This document shows positions 21,402 through 33,780 of a stretch of 64,000 nucleotides of DNA, piece after piece. The position numbers and the translations under genes were made by a program. The notes under the pieces were generated by a model, which had not been told where the DNA came from, searched no databases, and was given only the letters and a program-made list of their open reading frames with translations. The stretch lies in assembly GCA_900155495.1 (NCBI GenBank), contig FTLJ01000181.1:1-64000 (forward strand), read 5' to 3'. Numbering within the stretch: the first letter of the stretch is position 1; every line of letters begins with the position of its first letter. The DNA comes from Porogramme epimiltina. Taxonomy: Eukaryota > Basidiomycota > Agaricomycetes > Polyporales > Polyporaceae.

Positions 21402-24025
21402 CTACATCCCCCATGAGAACTTGATAGTTGCACACAAAAATGCCACAAGAATGACCATGTAAGATAGCCACCGAAGTATGCTCGTACTTGTCCCAACGTT
21501 CCGAAGTCCTTTCACTGCAAACTCCAACGCCATCTCGTCCATTGCATCTAGCGCTCTCAAGACGTGTACGAGTTGTACCTTCTCTCCCTGCGCACGCGCC
21601 ATGGACCATGCTGTATGGCATGCGTTCTTGATCTGACGCCCGTTGATGTTGTATTCCGCAAGTATCACGATCTCCTTGGCGGAGAGTTGGGAGTCCACCT
21701 TTTCTAGGAAGGATTTCCATATTGCCAGTTTGGTGCCCTTTGTCAGTTCACAAAAGCGTAAAGCGACGTGAAAGCGGGAGAGAAAGGCTTCGTCGAATGT
21801 TACTTCACGGTTGGTGGTCAAGAAGATGATGCCGGGATGATACTCGAGCTGTCGTAGGAAGACAGCAACGATGGCATTGCGCTGTATGTCGCCCTTGGCC
21901 CGCATTTCTAGGAATACATCTGCCTAAAGTACGAAGTAAGATCAACTCTTTTCTTAATCAGCCCCTAGCTCGTAGCTTACCTCATCGATTAGGAGTATTG
22001 CATTCCACCTGGCAGCCATATTGCACGCATTCTCCAGTCTTTTCCTTACAATGTCTGCGCTAGTACCGAGTTTTCCGCTCCCAGTGGTGTACAAAGGCTT
22101 CCGGAGATGCTCGCTTATGGCTTCCGCAGATAGAGTCTTCCCGACACCGGGGGGCCCGAATAGGGTGACGACGAGACCCCGGCCTTTTCCTCGAATGAGG
22201 TCATCGCGAGGGTGAATGTCCTTGTTTAGCCTGTCACTGTCCTCGAGTTCAATGGCCGGATTAGAATGGGTCTTTGCTAGCGAGCGGAGCAGGTCCTTTC
22301 GGGTCGAAGAAAGAACAAGTCTTTCGAAGGGCTCATCGTCCCACTTGATAGATGACACGCAGTTGACGTTGAAACTAGCTATTAAAGTACTTGTAAAAAT
22401 TTTGTTGAACAAGAATACTTGTCAAAGATGGCTCACCCCAGACTTTGTCTGCTAGGATAAACCCGTACAAAACAGGGGACGTAAGCAGAAGCTGCTCATC
22501 AGCAAGCGGAGTGGAAAGTAGATGCGGAGTGGTTCCACGAGCCCGAGGTCGATTGCGCTTCCTAGGCGCGTATCTGGTAAAGGGGGGGGGAGGATCGATC
22601 CCAGGCCTCGTAAGAATCTCAAGTTCTTGGTCGGGATCATCGTCGGTGTCAAAGTCGAAATCATCGCGGGGCACAGGGAGACCCTGAGTAGTTGATTGGT
22701 TCGGATTCAGAAACGGGTATCGAAGGTTCAAGGGCACAGTAGGTGTTGTACTCGAAACCACAGGATGAATTTCTGTACGATCAAGCAAGTTAGTACCGGA
22801 TAGCTAGGGATATATAGAGGTTTCTACGCTACCTCTGTCAATTACTATGCGCGAGTCAACATAGTAACTATAACAACCCCCATCGTGCTGTTCTTGGCAT
22901 CGAAATGCTGTGCCTCGGTAGTGCATGTGAGATATCCTGTTGAGGGCTGCCCACTTGCGCCCACGTTGTATCAGCATATCCCGAATTTCGTCGGCTTTGG
23001 CATGAAACTCCAAAGGGTAGACTCCCATCTCACAGATTCTCTTGACGTATTCAAAGCTGGGAATGGTAAAGGTAGAATGGAATGTAGTGAAGTCCCGGGC
23101 CTCTACACCCTGCTTTCTTCGGCTGCCCTCCATGTCGACGCTACAGGAAGTAGCTTGGATAACCTCCATTCTTAGACTATACATACTCTTGGAATGCTCC
23201 ATAGTCCAGGAGAGTAAGCGGGATGCTTGAAGTTCCCCCGTGACAGCGCAATGCTGAAGATAAATAGAGCCGGGGATGAGAATAGTGTAGAGGAGGTCGA
23301 ACGTGATATCGCCGTGTTCCATGAGATGCTTCGCACGAGCTAGCGTTTGTGCATAGTTTTCACGGATACATGAGAGGAGTGAGCTGAGTGCTGTGAGCAT
23401 ATGATCCTCCTCTTGTGTGCGATTCTTTGTATCTTTGAGGGCCTCTTCATACTTCTCCAGACGGGGGAAGAAGGCAATGATAAGTTTAGGTTCGAGCTGT
23501 GCCCCGTTCGCGGTACATTGCCAACACTATTACTAACAGCGTTGTTTGATGAATACGTTGAAAATAACTCACTATAATAGGTGGGATCCCCCAAGAAATA
23601 CCACACAATTCTCTCATGACCTCTCTGCATGCCTTCACCAGATATGAGCTCTTGATCTCGAATGTAATATAGGGATTCCCCTTCATCATCACCTCGTTGC
23701 CAGCCTCGTCGTATCTCTTTGTTGGGGTCTGGTATGTCCGTACCATGACAAAGCAATAGTCGTCCCACTCTTCGTCAGATATGACCGCCCCCTGGTTCTG
23801 TATGAGCTCCGCAGCAATACAACGATTTTCCTCCTCTGTGTCTCTTGATTCCATTATGTTCAACAGGGGGTTGTATGTGCGATCGATATATTTGACCTCC
23901 CTCATTCTAGCAGAAGTGAGGGGATCGGAGGTGGTGAGGGTAGACGTGGGAGGATTTTTGAATATGGACTCGACCAGTGGGGGCGAAGTCTCGGCGTTTC
24001 GATTGCCTTGGGCGTCGTGGGACAT
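21402..24025 (-). CDS. AAA+ ATPase with N-terminal DUF7025-type region and C-terminal membrane segment (AAA1)
   Basis: Five exons (24025-23573, 23496-22833, 22772-22437, 22378-21981, 21923-21402) give 790 residues. Residues 1-330 or so form the fungal N-terminal region (likely DUF7025): DDYCFVMVRTYQTPTKRY, ENYAQTLARAKHLMEHGDIT, YPLEFHAKADEIRDMLIQRG. A Pro/Asp-rich linker follows. The AAA+ core has Walker A GPPGVGKT at 559-566, Walker B ILLIDEADVFLE, sensor-1 IIFLTTNR and DEAFLSRFHVALRF. The lid contains INGRQIKNACHTAWSMARA. The last 30 residues are hydrophobic (WLSYMVILVAFLCATIKF), suggesting a tail anchor. It should hydrolyse ATP to remodel a protein or complex; the client is unknown. It is head to head with HET1, start codons 351 bp apart, and is more diverged than AAA2 and AAA3. 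Confidence 0.85.
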
Positions 24026-24376
24026 GGTTTATTGGGAAATAAGACGCAATGACGATGAGGTAGAGTGATGGTAGTAGCAGAAAGACATGTTAATATGGCG
24101 CTTGCGACAAGAAACATGACTCCGTGGGACCACCCATCGTTCACCTCCGCCGTATCACCAACGGGTTGCTTAGCATTCCCAAATATACAAAGATCATCTC
24201 ACATGACTCGGAATGATAAATGATCTTCTCATGCCCTTGGGTGACTCGCAACATAAGCCTCTACTTCCTCACTTCTACCTCTCAACAGTGTTTCGTGTTT
24301 TACAGAAGACCGACCTTGGAAGAAGCATAGGCCATCCTTACCCCTTGAAAATAATTCGCACCGAAGTTGTGGCACG
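24026..24376. promoter_or_regulatory. Shared divergent promoter region of AAA1 and HET1
   Basis: Only 351 bp separate the two start codons, so both genes must be driven from this stretch. No clear TATA box is visible. The arrangement repeats at 51961-52503 for the mirror pair. Confidence 0.55.
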
Positions 24377-26594
24377 ATGTGGCTCCTCGACACAGCCCGA
24401 GCGGAGCTCCATTTCTTCTCCGACCCCAGTGCAGTTCCCGGAGGATATGCCATCCTCTCCCATACCTGGAACAAGAAGGAAGATTCATTCCAGGATGTAC
24501 AAGAAATAGGCCACATATGGAAGCGCGAGATCCCCCGGGATCATGTTTCAATGAAGATCAAGGAGTTTTGCATCGTAGCGGAACAGGATGGGTACGAATG
24601 GGGATGGGTTGACACATGCTGTATCAACAAAGAGAGCAGTACGGAGCTTGCGGAGGCGATCAACTCAATGTTCAAATGGTATCTTCTCTCGGAAGTCTGC
24701 TATGCGTACCTCGAAGACGTTGATGAAGATGACGACCATCACGCACCGGAATCTCAGTTTCGGAGGGCAAGGTGGCACAGAAGAGGATGGACTTTGCAAG
24801 AGCTCCTTGCTCCTGCCCTCGTCGTTTTCATGTCGAAAGATTGGAAACCTATAGGAACGAAGCACGAGCTTTGCAAGGCTATCAGTAGAACCACTCATAT
24901 CCACAATAGCCTCCTTACGCGCGAGAAAAGCTTGTTCAAAGCATCAATCGCCGAACGTATGGCGTGGGCCGCGGAGAGGATGACCACTCGGGTTGAAGAC
25001 GAGGCGTACTGCTTACTCGGGATCTTCAACATCAATATGCCCATCATCTATGGAGAAGGTCGACGAGCGTTCCAGCGCTTGCAGCAGGAGCTCGCGAAGC
25101 AATACTTAGACACGACGCTCTTCGCGTGGGGGATGACTCACGACCTTGGCCACGATGGCTGCACAGCCGTTCCCCTCTCCATGATGTGGTCTGGTTTTCA
25201 CAGCCCCACTCATCACGAGCGGTTCCTATTTGCAAGTTCCCCCAGCGACTACATGGGCTCAACTACATACTATACCCCTGAGCTCGGCGACGCTTCAGTC
25301 CTTCAACCATACAGGTCATGTCAGTGGTCTTCGGTGGTAAGCTACCCACATCCCACAAATGCATCCGTATAGTGATGATGTTTTGAAACAGAATAGAAAT
25401 CCTGTGGCTGACGAAAACAGGCGGGAGAAGGGACCATTTGGGGACACAAAGCTCCCACTGTTTGAGCTAACCAGTTACGGAATGAAATGTCACTTTCCGG
25501 TCGGTGAGGTAGACGGGATAACCATCGCGGTATTGCTTGTCGAGACAGACAAGCAACACCTCGGGCTAATCCTGCATCCAGCCAAAGACGACGAACTTCA
25601 GGACCCTCCACGGAAAATGTACTACACCACATGGTCATTCAAGAAGGGAAAATCATACGACCAATGCAGGCTTGCACAGTTAGGGGACGACTTGTATAAT
25701 CTGAGATTCAGGGGGAAACGTATAAACGTCACCTGGCGAGACATCCACATCCGCGCCCTACCCCCGATCTCAGACCAACGAGGTGATCCAGGACACTTCG
25801 TCCTCCACTTCGCTCCCGACCGTGCACCCCATCGTGCGGGGCGCCGCAACCCAGCTCCATTCCGGATCCCCCGATGGCTCGTGAATTCTCTCTTCGCCCT
25901 CGATCTACTTCCACGAGCGGGTACGGTCCCCGAGGGGGAAAGAACCGGTTCAGCGGAAACGTGGGTGGAATTCACCAACTACTCCACCAGCGAGAAGATC
26001 CACCTGCAGCTCGGCTTATGTACGACGGACGCCTCCGGTGTCCGACCCCACTGGGCGTGGGCAGACCACAGGAGCCTCGCAACGTGGACCGAACCTTGGA
26101 ATGGTCATGGACACGACTGCGAGACGGACCATATCGACACCTGGCCGGGCGCAACGAAGACTTTCGGAGACGGAGAGCGAACAATCCAGCTGCTGTTCAC
26201 GCCGTGCGTGCACTCCCCGCGGCAGACAAAAGTCCTTCACCTCGCGCTGAGCGGGAGGGTCTACGAGCGGATGCAGGGCGACGTACACACATCCAACCAT
26301 TCGCGGGCCGTGACATTCCAGGGGATACTTCAACATCGTACAGGCGACGACTCACCGTCTCAAATAGGCCATGAAGTCGTTCGCCATGGAGTCTGGACTC
26401 GCAACCCGCCAGTTGCTAACGCGGAGTCTCCTGCCGTCGGCGTCCTTCCGTGCATCCAAGCGGCACTCCGATGGTCCGGTTTAGGGGAGAGTGCCGCCCA
26501 ATTCGTCTACGGCATCCTGACTTCGGTGGCGGTAGCTATTGTCGCTTGGCTCTTGAGAGTTTTAACCTCTGACACACAGCGGGTTGTTGAATGA
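24377..26594 (+). CDS. HET-domain (heterokaryon incompatibility) protein, HET1
   Basis: Two exons (24377-25336, 25392-26594) give 720 residues. The first 230 or so form a HET domain with its diagnostic blocks: YAILSHTW at 24-31, WGWVDTCCINKESS, RRGWTLQELLAP, RVEDEAYCLLGIF and MPIIYGEGRRAFQRLQQ. The rest is a conserved C-terminal region of about 400 residues shared with HET2 (FPVGEVDGITIAVLLVET, WVEFTNYSTSEKIHLQLG, HDCETDHIDTWPG) that I cannot assign to a known domain. The C-terminus has a hydrophobic helix (FVYGILTSVAVAIVAWLL). HET domains trigger cell death in fungal non-self recognition; a role here is inferred. Neighbour AAA1 starts 351 bp away in the opposite direction. The intron acceptor phase matches HET2. 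Confidence 0.87.
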
Positions 26595-27439
26595 TGGTCT
26601 AGCGTGTTTGTTATGTACCGACGACGTAGGACGGCGTTTAGGAGTAGTGCTGCGAATGAGATACTAGGTGTGTTACATAGGTGTGCAGGAAAGCTTTCGA
26701 GAAAGCGCAGAGGATAAAGAGCGTTTGGGTTAGAGCACAACGAGATACTCTTGAGGGATGTCGAGTGATGAGTGTTTCGGACTGCTTGGTTGCTGCATGG
26801 TGCACGCGTGCAACCGGCGCTTAATTTTTGAATGTGATGGGAGCTCGTCGAAACCGCGCGTTGGACCTGGCACCTTCCTCTACTTCCGGCCAGACACTTC
26901 ACTCCATAGTCTGTAACTGTCGACAGGCATGTGGCCTTCGCAAGGGGGTTGGATTAAAACCTCCTCTTTCCTCCACATCGGCCGCCACCGCGTGACCGCT
27001 GAGAAACAACCTTGCCGAAGCCGTAGGGCTCAAGGATCGCCTCTATGCTTCTAAACAATGACAACACTTACACCACAGACGAGATGCACACAACTCCGAA
27101 GACACACGCTGGAAGTATGCGGCTGTGCCGATAGAGCCGACAGACGCGGCAGTTGTTCAGTTGAAGGTACGCCCTGTCGCGTCCGCGCATTCCCTGCGTT
27201 CCGGCTCTTCTCTTAAAACACACTTCTCTCTCCCCTTGTTCCAGGCGTGAGCTCTGTTTAAAACCTCACGAGAAAAGGGGTGTCTGTTTCTTGTCTTCCC
27301 GTGCACCCTCCGACCCTTGCCGCAGCACAAACACCTCCGACATCCGAGTCTCAAGCCCCCTCCGGCCCCAGACCCTCACGGCCTATTCTGCTATCTTTCC
27401 TGTGCGGTGCTGGAATCATCTCACAATATCCATAACGTA
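26595..27439. other. Intergenic between HET1 and the duplicated block
   Basis: No intact gene seen. The right end runs into the first asparaginase relic; short frames from 27291 belong to that relic or are chance. Confidence 0.35.
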
Positions 27440-27961
27440 TCGTGGGCGCACCATCGGGTTCATAGGGCAGTCCGTGGTCTGCCATACCATGGGTTCTTGG
27501 TTCTGGACGGAGTGGGAAGCCGGGAGCTGGACGCGGGGCGAGAGGGAGCTACATTGGGAGCGAATAGACTGGTGACAGTGATGTAAGTGTTTGTCTTCTT
27601 CGTATCAAGCTGGGTAGTGGAGGTCGTCGTTGATGAAGATGTGTGTAGTATTCTATTCAGGGCTTCGAGTTGCGGCTTAGCCGATGAACGACCAGTGCAT
27701 GAAGTACCTGAAATAAACCCTTGAAGTCTCCGCGAAACTGTGCTTGAAAGAGCTACGCCTGGAGAGTGATGTGACGACAGAGTCTCATTGGATATTGTTG
27801 ATACATCAGGTGAGTGCTGCGTATTTACCCTTTTGCGTCCGGAGATTGATACATCACAATTAGGCTGCTGCGCCGCCGTACTGTTCTTGGAGATGTCGGG
27901 GCGTTGTGTCTGAAGCAGGCGTGTCAGGGGTGTCTATCCTCGCAGACAACGAGCTAGATTA
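27440..27961 (+). pseudogene. 3'-half relic of the isoaspartyl peptidase/asparaginase gene (relic 1)
   Basis: Nucleotide stretches match the intact gene at 18957 in order. Around 27443-27550 they match exon 3 downstream of the catalytic threonine (the SMGCGFWAEEW region reads MGSWFWTEWEAGSW). Around 27695-27800 they match exon 4 (MKYLN and following), interrupted by a stop. The last piece ends with a TAG at the position of the functional stop, after DNELD. Intron positions are recognisable, so the copy arose from DNA and not from spliced mRNA. The nucleophile and N-terminal half are absent, so no enzyme can be made. Confidence 0.72.
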
Positions 27962-28259
27962 GTCGTGCGTGTTACTCGCAGCCCCGACATCTTTTGCTGA
28001 TCTTCATCCTACTGTACAGTCTGTTCATGGAAATACTGTGTTGTTTAACGTGTTTTATAAATGACACAACGTCGCTGTAGTATTGCTCCATCGAAAACCC
28101 CGGTGCTCGAGCCTTCTTCCCGCCGCGCCAGAAGCCCTGTGGAAAACAAGGGATAAAGCGACTCCCACACACATGCTACTCTAAGTATGCACAGTTGAAG
28201 ATGTCGACGTTGCAATTGCAGCTTGCAATATCAAGCCCGTAAACTCACCACTCTTTTTG

Positions 28260-29480
28260 CTGACAAGAACAACTCACGTGACACGAGCGTTTGTACGGTG
28301 GTCAGATTGTTTGTTCGCTCTTTCCTCGTATGTCGTGACTCCATTCGCCCAAACGGGTCAGAGAACCATTGTCTCACAAAAGGGTATCAGAACATCTGAC
28401 CTGGAAATGCCGACTTTTACTCAAGGCGGAATTCGTCAGGTTAGTGGTCAACTTGAAGCACCATCTCTCCCTTCGAGTTTTCTTATCATATCAACGTATA
28501 CCTCTCGTCCCTTCCACAAACGGGTCCACCTTCTGGTACCACGTGTAGGATTATCCAACGCTCAGGAAGAGAAGCACGATCAAATGACAAAAATGATGGA
28601 GGAAGAGCTGCTCATCAGCTGCAGCGCAGATATTTGGCTCAAAACGTACGCGCCGCTAGCAACTGACTGGTCTCCAGTCCTTGTCGATACTATCCTCCGA
28701 AACCTCCGTGCTGCGGGGACCTTCATCTACGGAGACGGATGGTTACCGAACAGTGACCCCCTCGGCCACGAGTGCAACAAGGACACCACTTTCTCATGTT
28801 TCGAGGACATCACCAAGGCAATCGTAACTGCCGTCATCACTATCGACGGGAACCTAGCAGAGAAGTGCACTTGGACAGCACTTACCCACCCTCGTACAGT
28901 GACTCACTCCGATGCTCTGGGACGCAATTCCCATACCATCTCGGAGGTTCAGTTCCGCACCGCCCTCCTCAAGGCCTCTTCGTGAGCTGCGGCCTTCCAC
29001 TCGTCTCGCCGAACAACATTCGCCAAGGGAGAGTTCATCTGGCAATGGGCATCGGAAGGGACTCCCGTCATTGGTGTTATCGGCGAGTTCAAGCTCAAGG
29101 ATACTGGCTCGGAGAAGAACGACGTAAGCCCCAGTATATTTTACTATCTCGCATTTGTAGGAAAATTTAACAGCCTTGTAGAACGAAATCAAGATGGAAA
29201 GTGCTGCGACAGAGATCCTCTACAACGACCCTTCTCGGCGATTCGCTCCCGGACTCACCATTGAGCGCAACGGTCTTCGCTTTTGGATGTTCTCTCGGTC
29301 GCACATCGCGGTTTCAAAGGTTTTCAGGACATCTCCATAATGGACCAACTAACTCCTTCGAGTTTGGCAACAGGAGTGAAGCGTGGGCGTGACGAGGAAA
29401 TGGGTGGCGAGGGAGCCGCAGCAGCTGAGAGGGGTGACTGCGCGGGCCAGCAACCACAATTGAAGAAGCTGAAGAGCTAA
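28260..29480 (+). pseudogene. FunK1 kinase gene relic lacking the kinase domain
   Basis: Matches the intact FunK1 gene at 31049 over its first two exons and its last part. The start codon equivalent is ATA at 28488-28490. ISCSADIWLKTYAPLATDW and CNKDTTFSCFEDITKAI match exon 1. A frameshift occurs near 28980 and reverses before 29085. NDPSRRFAPGLTIERNGLRFW matches exon 2. It then jumps from VSKV directly to a KRGRDEE tail equivalent to the last 40 residues, so about 1.7 kb with the whole catalytic domain is missing. Promoter sequence upstream (28275-28487) also resembles 30840-31048. Confidence 0.8.
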
Positions 29481-29639
29481 TTTTAGTGCCCTACTGTACA
29501 CTCTGTATATGTACAGGCTTAAGGACACCGAGTTTTGGCACGCATGTCCAAGCCTTGTAAGTTGGGGTCATCGGAGGCTGAGTTTTCCTGCCAGGATGAT
29601 GCTTGTACCTAAGTGTTTGAGCTTCCAAATTATGACTCA

Positions 29640-29790
29640 TGGTTAACAGTGACGTAAGTCACATACAGAATTCCTTGAAAAAGCCCTGTGCAAAACCGTG
29701 TGGAAGAGTTGCGTCGACGAGTCGCGGTGTGAAGGCACTGTCTCATTGGATGATACTATAAATAACAAGTGAGCGTATCACCATTGCCTT
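29640..29790 (+). pseudogene. Short asparaginase exon-4 relic (relic 2)
   Basis: A shorter, more decayed piece resembling exon 4 of the intact asparaginase gene and the equivalent part of relic 1 (for example agagttgcgtcgac and gtctcattggat). It occupies the same place upstream of the second FunK1 copy as relic 1 does upstream of the first, which supports a tandem duplication. Edges are uncertain. Confidence 0.55.
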
Positions 29791-29799
29791 CTGTGGACG

Positions 29800-30839
29800 G
29801 AAACACATGTAAGTACCAGTGTAGCGTTCTGCTGTTCTGAGAGCTTCTATTGAATGCGGCTCCTTTCACTGAATGCCACGTGTTTCTCTAGTAGCACCGA
29901 CACCTTTCTCCACCCTCTGTCCTACCAATATACAATTCTTCCACGGAAAAACTTTATCAATGGATCAGTTTTCTCGCAGTCTTGCTGTAGTGGTCAGTAG
30001 CCAATGTACAAATCTGTGAAGGAGATAAAAATATTTTGAATTTGTGAACGCTGCACACAAAAGCTTCAAGGCTTCACCGACAGGCTCATTTAAAACTCCC
30101 ACATGAGCTCCTCTATTATATTGGATGACTGGAGGCATCGTAGACGAGCTGAGATTTGTCTCCAGCGCGACTAACTCAAACCGTGGATAGCGTACAGACA
30201 TAGCAAAGCTACCACTGACCGGACGAGGCCTTCGACAGTGTCTTCTTCATGAACGTCGGGGCGTCCCACACAGAGGGATCGTGGGGCGGCGCCTGAGACT
30301 CGTCGACATGGCCCGGCAAAGTACGAGACCCCTTCACGGGTGAGGTTGCACGTGCTTCTGTTGGTCCATAATTTGCATGCCTAGCCAAGATGTAAGCGGA
30401 AAGGGCATTATAAACCCGCTGTGGCAATCACTTCAACCACTGTAGCACGCGTCGTGAAAAACAAGTACTCCGACACGAACCTCTTTCCGTAGGGTGGTGT
30501 CCATGCCAATGCACCAGGCTGCGCAGTCACGATTTGGCCGAGCCCACTGCTGGTAGTATACACACCGCGCTTGAAGCGGCGAACCTGAAGTGGGCAAGGA
30601 CAGACTCGTCACTCAGTAGCCTGAGGGCGGCTGTGGACACCAAGGAGCTTACAACAAGGGGTTTGCACGCATATATCACCGCAATTACGCACTAACAGAG
30701 ATGTGGACGTGATGTTGTAACTGCAACTTGCGTAAACAATGAACGCGTCCCGGCCCCCAGGCCCCTGCGTAGCAAAGCACCTGTACCACCGTCTGGCACG
30801 TGCACATTCTGGGAGCCGTAACGGCCGCCCAGGAGAACG
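29800..30839. other. Spacer with two adjacent minus-strand open frames
   Basis: About 1 kb between relic 2 and the FunK1 promoter. Minus-strand frames at 30427-30209 (72 codons) and 30201-29965 (78 codons) abut and could be exons of one small gene (the first ends near GTCAGT), but I recognise neither. The remainder shows nothing clear. Confidence 0.25.
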
Positions 30840-31048
30840 CACGTGATACGAGCGTTTATGCGGTGGTTGAGTTGTTCGCGCTCTCCTCGTGTCTTGCAAC
30901 TCCGTTCGTCATTGTCCGCCAAAGCCTGTGATAGCACCATTGTCTCGCAAAGGAGTGCTAGCCGGTCGGAGTTGGAACTACTGATTCGATTTAAGTCGAC
31001 ATTCGTCAGGTTGGTGGTCAAGCACCGTTTCTCTGCTCTTCTCTCACC

Positions 31049-33780
31049 ATGTCAGCAGTTCCTTCAACCGGGTCCCCTCGCAAAGCGGACAAACTCTCAG
31101 TACCACGCGAAGGGACGAAAGTCAAGCAAGACAAGCAACGCGAGAAAATTCTCAAGACGATGAGGGCGGAACTTATCAGCTGCAACGCGGATGTTTGGCT
31201 CAACACGTACTCGCCGCTAGCAACGGACTGGCCCCAGACCCTTGTCAATACTATTCTTGATAAACTCCGTACTGACAGGATCTTCGTCGACGGGGAGGGG
31301 TGGTCACCAATCAACGATGCAATCAGTATGGAGTGCAACGAGGACACCACTTTTTCGTGTTTCGAGAAGATCACTCAAGCAATCGCAACCGCCGTCATCG
31401 CTACCCACCAGGACCTAGCGGAGAAACGCATCTGGACAGCGACTGCTCGCCCTCGCAACAGGACCTACTCTGAGGTCCCAGGATATCTGTTTCTGCCAGA
31501 CTTTCGTATCATCTTACGCAAACCGGAGGCTCAGTTTCGCACGATCCTCCGCAAAACAGCCGGGGAGCTATCTCCTGAGCCGCGTCGTTCCGCTCGTCTC
31601 GCAGAAAAACGTCCTCCAAACGACGAGTCTGAATGTCGAAACGCATCGGACGAGACCTCAGACACCGCCGTCATTGGTGAGTTCAAGTTGAAGGATACCA
31701 ATAAGGAGAAGCACGACGTAAGCCTCGGTATTTGCTACCCTTTTGTTTCTCCCGGAGAACTTATTAGCTTTACAGAACGAAATGAAGATCGCCGGTGGGG
31801 CGACCGAGATCCTCTACAATGACCCTTCTCGGAGATTCGTTCCCGGACTCACCATTGAGCGCAACGACCTTCGTTTTTGGATGTTCTCTCGGTCACACAT
31901 CGCAGTTTCGAAGGTTGTCAACTTTCATGAGGTACGTCAAGCTCTACTTCAGAGTATCCGCTCACCACTCATTATGGTGCGTAGGAGCCAGAGTATTTAG
32001 TCAGATTCCTCCTCTATGCTATCTTCGGCTCTATCGAAGAGTTGGGCTACGATGTCACGATCCAGCGGGTACCCAGGTTGACCGAAGACAATAGGGTGAA
32101 GTGCGACTACCGCTATTCGGTGAAAGACGAGGCTACAGGCAAGAACAAAATCTTCCAGACCGTTGGCGACCCTATCTCGGAGGAGAGCGCATACCGCATC
32201 GTCTCTCGCGCTACCCGCGTTTGGACGGTGCGGCAGGTGAATCTCGACGACGAAGGCAATCCTGAGTTAGACGGCGACGGGAAGGCCATACTCGGTGATG
32301 AGACGTACGCGCTGAAGGACGTGTGGCTGTATGCGGATGCTCGCATGGAAAAGGACATTCAGGAAGACATCTTCACGAAGCTCGAAGACAAGGCGGACGA
32401 GGCTCGGCCGTACTTCCTCACCATCATGCACGACAGTGTGACGAAAACTCACGACGATAAGGACGACATCACTCCTATCTGCCCATCTAAGCACAGGTCT
32501 CTCGCTGCGTGGACTTCGTCGGACCAAACTCTAGATGTTCATTCCTCCGGCACATTCGAGCTCCGAAGAGACGTAACGGCCGACTCGAAACCTGTGGCTC
32601 CCCAGAGCTCGACGACTGACCCTGGCCCTAGGAACCACTGCGCACGGAAACATGTCCGGACGGTCTTCAAAGAGTGCTGTAAAAGCGCTTTTGAGCTCTC
32701 AGATTTCAAGAGCTTCGTCGAGTGCCTCTTAGGCTGTGCGAAAGGTATGTCCTCTATTGATCTGGTTTGACGGACGCATCTCACCAAAGCAATAGCTCTT
32801 AACTACATGCGAATCGCTGGTTATGTCCACAGAGACGTAAGCGCGGGTAATTGTCTTCACTACAAGGGGTCTGGTAAACTCGCGGATCTTGAGTATTCGA
32901 AGCAATACGAGGCTATGTCTGTCTCGGAGCCCAAGACCGTGAGTCCCGTCAGCCATTGACTTGAATATTGCTGACCCCCGACTAGGGAACGCCCGACTTC
33001 ATGGCAGTAGAGTACCAGCGGAAAATGTGGTATTTCCTCCCTCAAAAAGAAGACGAGGACGACGATATTCCCACTACTCAAGATCGTACACTTGCTCCTC
33101 ATGCATGGTTCGCTTTCCACTTCCTACACGACGTAGAATCCTTGTTCTGGGTATACTTCTGGTTCGTACTTTTCCGGATCCCTCGCCGTTTCGTCAAGAA
33201 AACCGAGCAAGAGAAAGACCAGAACAAGAATCTCGCATATTGGCAACGCGTACTCGACCAGCGTTCTAAGGTGTACTTCTTTTGCAAGATCGACGGCAAA
33301 CCCGGTCGTGTGGACCTCATCCGCGACCATACTGGCCTGGTGGCCATCAGCGAGCAGGACATTCTTGCGCCAATCTATGCGGATCATCCGGAACTCTTGA
33401 AGCCCATACTCTTTGACAAACTACTTCGAAGGGAATACAGGGCCGTCCAAAAGCAGCAGCCGTACAAGGACGCTAAAGGCAATTGGCGACTTCCAACAGC
33501 CGGGATCACCGACAGGTTGTACCGACTCTTCCAAGAAGACATGGAAAAGGCCCTTTCCGTCCTAGTTGACGATCCATTGGAAGTTCAGTTTGTCGCCGCG
33601 ATCGACAAACCTGTGCCTTCGGGTGTCGCACCAAGACCGGTACCGAAGCGTGGACGCGACGAGGCAGAACTGGACGACGCACAGAACGAGAGAGCAGGAC
33701 CCGAAAACGGGGATCCCGATGACAAGCGACCTCAGTCGAAGAAGCAGAAGAGCCTGGCACAGCATCGCCAGGTTGATTGA
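31049..33780 (+). CDS. Fungal-type protein kinase (FunK1 family)
   Basis: Five exons (31049-31717, 31776-31931, about 31985-32744, 32796-32940, 32988-33780) give 840 residues. The N-terminal half is the usual FunK1 leader, with EFKLKDTNKEKHD and NDPSRRFVPGLTIERNDLRFWM. The catalytic loop is YVHRDVSAGNCL (H540, R541, D542, N547). The metal-binding motif is DLE (D559) instead of DFG, as is usual in this family. The activation segment has GTPDFMAVEY, and a helix-rich lobe follows (HDVESLFWVYFWFVLF). A basic tail with KRGRDE and KKQKS may be a nuclear localisation signal. FunK1 kinases are strongly expanded in mushroom-forming fungi; activity and substrates are largely unknown. A kinase-less relic lies directly upstream. 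Confidence 0.88.

Larger units (their letters stand above)
27440..33780 (+). repeat. Tandem segmental duplication (asparaginase relic + FunK1 unit, two copies)
   Basis: Copy A is about 27440-29480 and copy B about 29540-33780. Both have the order asparaginase 3' relic, spacer, FunK1 promoter, FunK1 coding region. Copy A has lost the kinase domain; copy B has lost most of the asparaginase segment but keeps an intact FunK1 gene. Confidence 0.6.
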
